This document shows positions 62,192-64,000 of a stretch of 64,000 nucleotides of DNA, in pieces (position 1 is the first letter of the stretch; each line of letters starts with the position of its first letter). Origin of the DNA: Acidobacteriota bacterium (GTDB lineage Bacteria > Acidobacteriota > Vicinamibacteria > Vicinamibacterales > JAKQTR01); NCBI GenBank assembly GCA_026393755.1, contig JAPKZO010000032.1:1-64000 (forward strand). Direction: 5' to 3'. The position numbers and the translations under genes are program-made. A model generated the notes under the pieces. The model had not been told where the DNA came from. It searched no databases and worked only from the letters and a program-made list of their open reading frames with translations.

Positions 62192-62647
62192 ATGATTGTG
62201 CGCATCGCGATTGGTTCCGACCATGGCGGCTTCGAGCTCAAGCAACACATCAAGCAGTTGCTGGCCGAGTTGAACGTCCCATTCGAGGACCTCGGCACGT
62301 TCACTCCGGATCCGGCCGACTACCCCGACATCGCGGTTCTGGTGGCCAGAGGCGTCGCCAGCGGCTCGTACGAGCAGGGCATCCTGATATGCGGCACCGG
62401 CATCGGCATGTCGATTGCGGCCAACAAGATCCCGGGCATCCGGGCGGCGCTGGTCACCGACATTGAAACCGCCCGCCTGAGCCGTCAACATAACGACGCC
62501 AACATCATGACGATCGGCGGGCGCACGACGCGGGTCGATCGCGCCCGCGACATCGTCCGCGCGTTTCTCGAGACTGGATTCGACGGGGGCGGCCGCCACA
62601 GCCGCCGCGTGGACAAGATCTCAGCCCTCGACTGCAAGGACTCATAA
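62192..62647 (+). CDS. rpiB: Ribose-5-phosphate isomerase B
   Basis: Protein of 151 aa, RpiB/LacAB family. [16 protein letters not shown] at the N-terminus, DYPDIAV near 49 and [16 protein letters not shown] with the catalytic Cys near 69 are intact. It interconverts ribose 5-phosphate and ribulose 5-phosphate. AGGTAAG precedes the ATG. It is followed by glyA after 2 bp; the rpiB-glyA pair is common in bacteria. Confidence 0.95.
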   Translation: MIVRIAIGSDHGGFELKQHIKQLLAELNVPFEDLGTFTPDPADYPDIAVLVARGVASGSYEQGILICGTGIGMSIAANKIPGIRAALVTDIETARLSRQHNDANIMTIGGRTTRVDRARDIVRAFLETGFDGGGRHSRRVDKISALDCKDS

Positions 62648-62649
62648 CG

Positions 62650-63927
62650 ATGGATACCAGCGCGCTCGTCGCGGCTCATCGCCGCTCGCTCCGAGACACC
62701 GACCCCGACATCGCACAGGCCATCTGCGATGAAACGGACCGCCAGACGTCTGGCCTCGAGTTGATCGCCTCGGAGAACTTCGTCAGCAGCGCGGTACTTG
62801 AGGCGGCCGGATCGGTGTTCACCAACAAGTATGCTGAGGGCTATCCGGGCCGCCGGTACTACGGCGGCTGCGAGCACGCGGACGTCGTCGAGCGCCTCGC
62901 CATCGATCGCGCCAAGGCGCTGTTCGGCGCGGATCATGCCAACGTGCAGCCCCACTCGGGGGCGCAGGCCAACATGTCGGTGTACTTCACCCTGCTGAAG
63001 CCCGGAGACACGGTCCTCGGCATGAACCTGTCGCACGGCGGCCACCTGACGCATGGCCATCCCCTGAACTTCTCCGGCAAGCTCTACAACATCGTCGCCT
63101 ACGGCGTGCGCAAGGAGGACGAGCGGCTCGACTACGACGAACTCGAGCGGCTCGCCATGGAGCACAAGCCGAAGATGATCATGGTTGGCGCGAGCGCCTA
63201 TCCGCGCGTGATTGATTTTCCGCGCATTCGGACGATCGCTGATCGGTCCGGCGCCGTGATGGTGACCGACATGGCGCACATCGCCGGGCTGGTGGCGGCC
63301 GGCGTCCACCCCAGCCCCGTGCCGCATTCGGACTTTGTCACCACCACGACACACAAGACGCTACGCGGCCCCCGTGCCGGCATGGTGCTGTGCCGGGCCC
63401 AGTACGCGAAGGACCTCGACAGGAGCGTGTTCCCCGGCGTGCAGGGCGGCCCGCTGGTCCACATCATCGCGGCCAAGGCCGTGTGCTTCAAGGAAGCAGC
63501 CGAACCCGCGTTTGCCGTCTACCAGAAGCAGACCGTCGCCAACGCCGCACGACTGGCCGCCGTCATCGCATCGCACGGCTTCAGGATCGTCTCCGGCGGC
63601 ACGGACAACCACCTGATGCTGGTCGACGTGTTCTCCAAGGGTGTCACCGGCAAGGCGGCGACCGCCGCGCTTGGCAAAGCCGGCATCACCGTCAACCAGA
63701 ACACGATCCCGTTCGACCAGAATCCGCCGCTCGTCGCCAGCGGCATCCGCATCGGCACGCCCGCCTTGACGACGCGCGGTATGGCGGAGGCCGAGATGGA
63801 CGTCGTGGGCGACCTGATCGCCCGCGTGCTGGCCGCCCCCGAAGACGGGCACGTGCACTCGATGGTCAGGGCCGAAGTGGAAGTGCTGTGCAGGACATTC
63901 CCGCTGTATCCAGACAAGCGGATCTAG
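62650..63927 (+). CDS. glyA: Serine hydroxymethyltransferase
   Basis: Protein of 425 aa, PLP enzyme of fold type [32 protein letters not shown] near residue 37 and [17 protein letters not shown] near 232 with the PLP-binding Lys are intact. It converts serine plus tetrahydrofolate to glycine plus methylene-THF, feeding the folate pool that FolC retains. It lies in an operon with rpiB. The next gene appears to begin within its last 40 bases in another frame. Confidence 0.97.
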   Translation: MDTSALVAAHRRSLRDTDPDIAQAICDETDRQTSGLELIASENFVSSAVLEAAGSVFTNKYAEGYPGRRYYGGCEHADVVERLAIDRAKALFGADHANVQPHSGAQANMSVYFTLLKPGDTVLGMNLSHGGHLTHGHPLNFSGKLYNIVAYGVRKEDERLDYDELERLAMEHKPKMIMVGASAYPRVIDFPRIRTIADRSGAVMVTDMAHIAGLVAAGVHPSPVPHSDFVTTTTHKTLRGPRAGMVLCRAQYAKDLDRSVFPGVQGGPLVHIIAAKAVCFKEAAEPAFAVYQKQTVANAARLAAVIASHGFRIVSGGTDNHLMLVDVFSKGVTGKAATAALGKAGITVNQNTIPFDQNPPLVASGIRIGTPALTTRGMAEAEMDVVGDLIARVLAAPEDGHVHSMVRAEVEVLCRTFPLYPDKRI

Positions 63928-64000
63928 AAGCCGCGGTCGATCGCGTTTTCGCCGGCGACGGCCCTCTGGCGCGAGCCCTCTCGGAATTTGAACCGCGGGA
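63888..64000 (+). CDS. 5' end of a probable DinG-family ATP-dependent helicase (partial)
   Basis: A frame open to the window end reads from a GTG at 63888: [20 protein letters not shown] then [17 protein letters not shown]. The pattern of a short acidic helix followed by FG.DGPLA.ALP.FEPR is typical of the start of DinG/YoaA-like superfamily 2 helicases, just before their PGQ motif. It overlaps the glyA end by 40 nt. The start codon and identity are tentative because only about 37 codons are visible. Confidence 0.45.
   Translation, partial: MQDIPAVSRQADLEAAVDRVFAGDGPLARALSEFEPR

Overview
The window is a GC-rich bacterial chromosome segment of about 64 kb. It looks like an Acidobacteriota genome, probably class Vicinamibacteria. 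That placement is inferred from gene content: an LptD outer-membrane system, a divergent membrane pyrophosphatase, a Tgt-YajC-SecD-SecF run, a Cys-bearing L28, and many short palindromic intergenic repeats. No 16S gene is present to confirm it. Genes are densely packed, and many neighbours share ATGA, GTGA or TGATG stop-start overlaps. I see no tRNA, rRNA, CRISPR array, insertion sequence or prophage. Bases 1-142 hold nothing I recognise.

Region by region: 0.1-6.5 kb holds stress and translation genes (lon, a DksA/TraR zinc-finger gene with its own promoter and terminator, rpmB, ridA, and a bifunctional rel). 6.9-10.9 kb holds a TPR lipoprotein and a tonB-exbB-exbD-exbD energy-transduction operon with a near-perfect sigma70 promoter. 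11-18.7 kb (minus strand) is an envelope and secretion block: tgt-yajC-secD-secF, then uppP and hppA. 18.7-21.4 kb carries ddl and a TPR protein. 21.5-21.9 kb carries two tiny genes encoding the same 17-residue lysine-rich peptide, each followed by its own terminator. 22-29.3 kb carries a HEAT-repeat/cyclophilin fusion, an enolase-superfamily MenC-like enzyme, a deoxynucleoside kinase, accD-folC and an RNase Z-like hydrolase.

29.7-34.2 kb holds a small membrane protein, an M16 peptidase pair (one catalytic, one not) and arsM. 34.4-42.6 kb (plus strand) runs from lptD through nucleotide-sugar genes (RmlC-like, RmlB, RMD-like) and another SDR into a fused prenol-kinase/DUF92 protein followed directly by a UbiA prenyltransferase. 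This looks like a link between cell-surface sugar supply and isoprenoid salvage. 42.7-47.5 kb has htpX, an M20 peptidase, a secreted unknown and thiC under a TPP riboswitch. 47.6-49.8 kb has a VapBC-type toxin-antitoxin pair and a SEC-C protein.

49.9-60.8 kb is an 11-kb minus-strand signalling locus: a MASE/PAS/HisKA_3 kinase broken by a frameshift, a NarL-type regulator, a receiver-only protein, a 1443-residue six-PAS kinase, an Rcp1-like receiver and a hybrid kinase. 61-64 kb has rlmI, rpiB, glyA and the start of a likely DinG-family helicase.

The strongest leads are the duplicated 17-residue peptide genes; palindromic repeats inserted in frame inside tgt; an apparently bidirectional leaderless promoter at 44.8 kb; the prenol kinase-DUF92-UbiA module; and several dispersed palindromic repeat families, one nested inside another.
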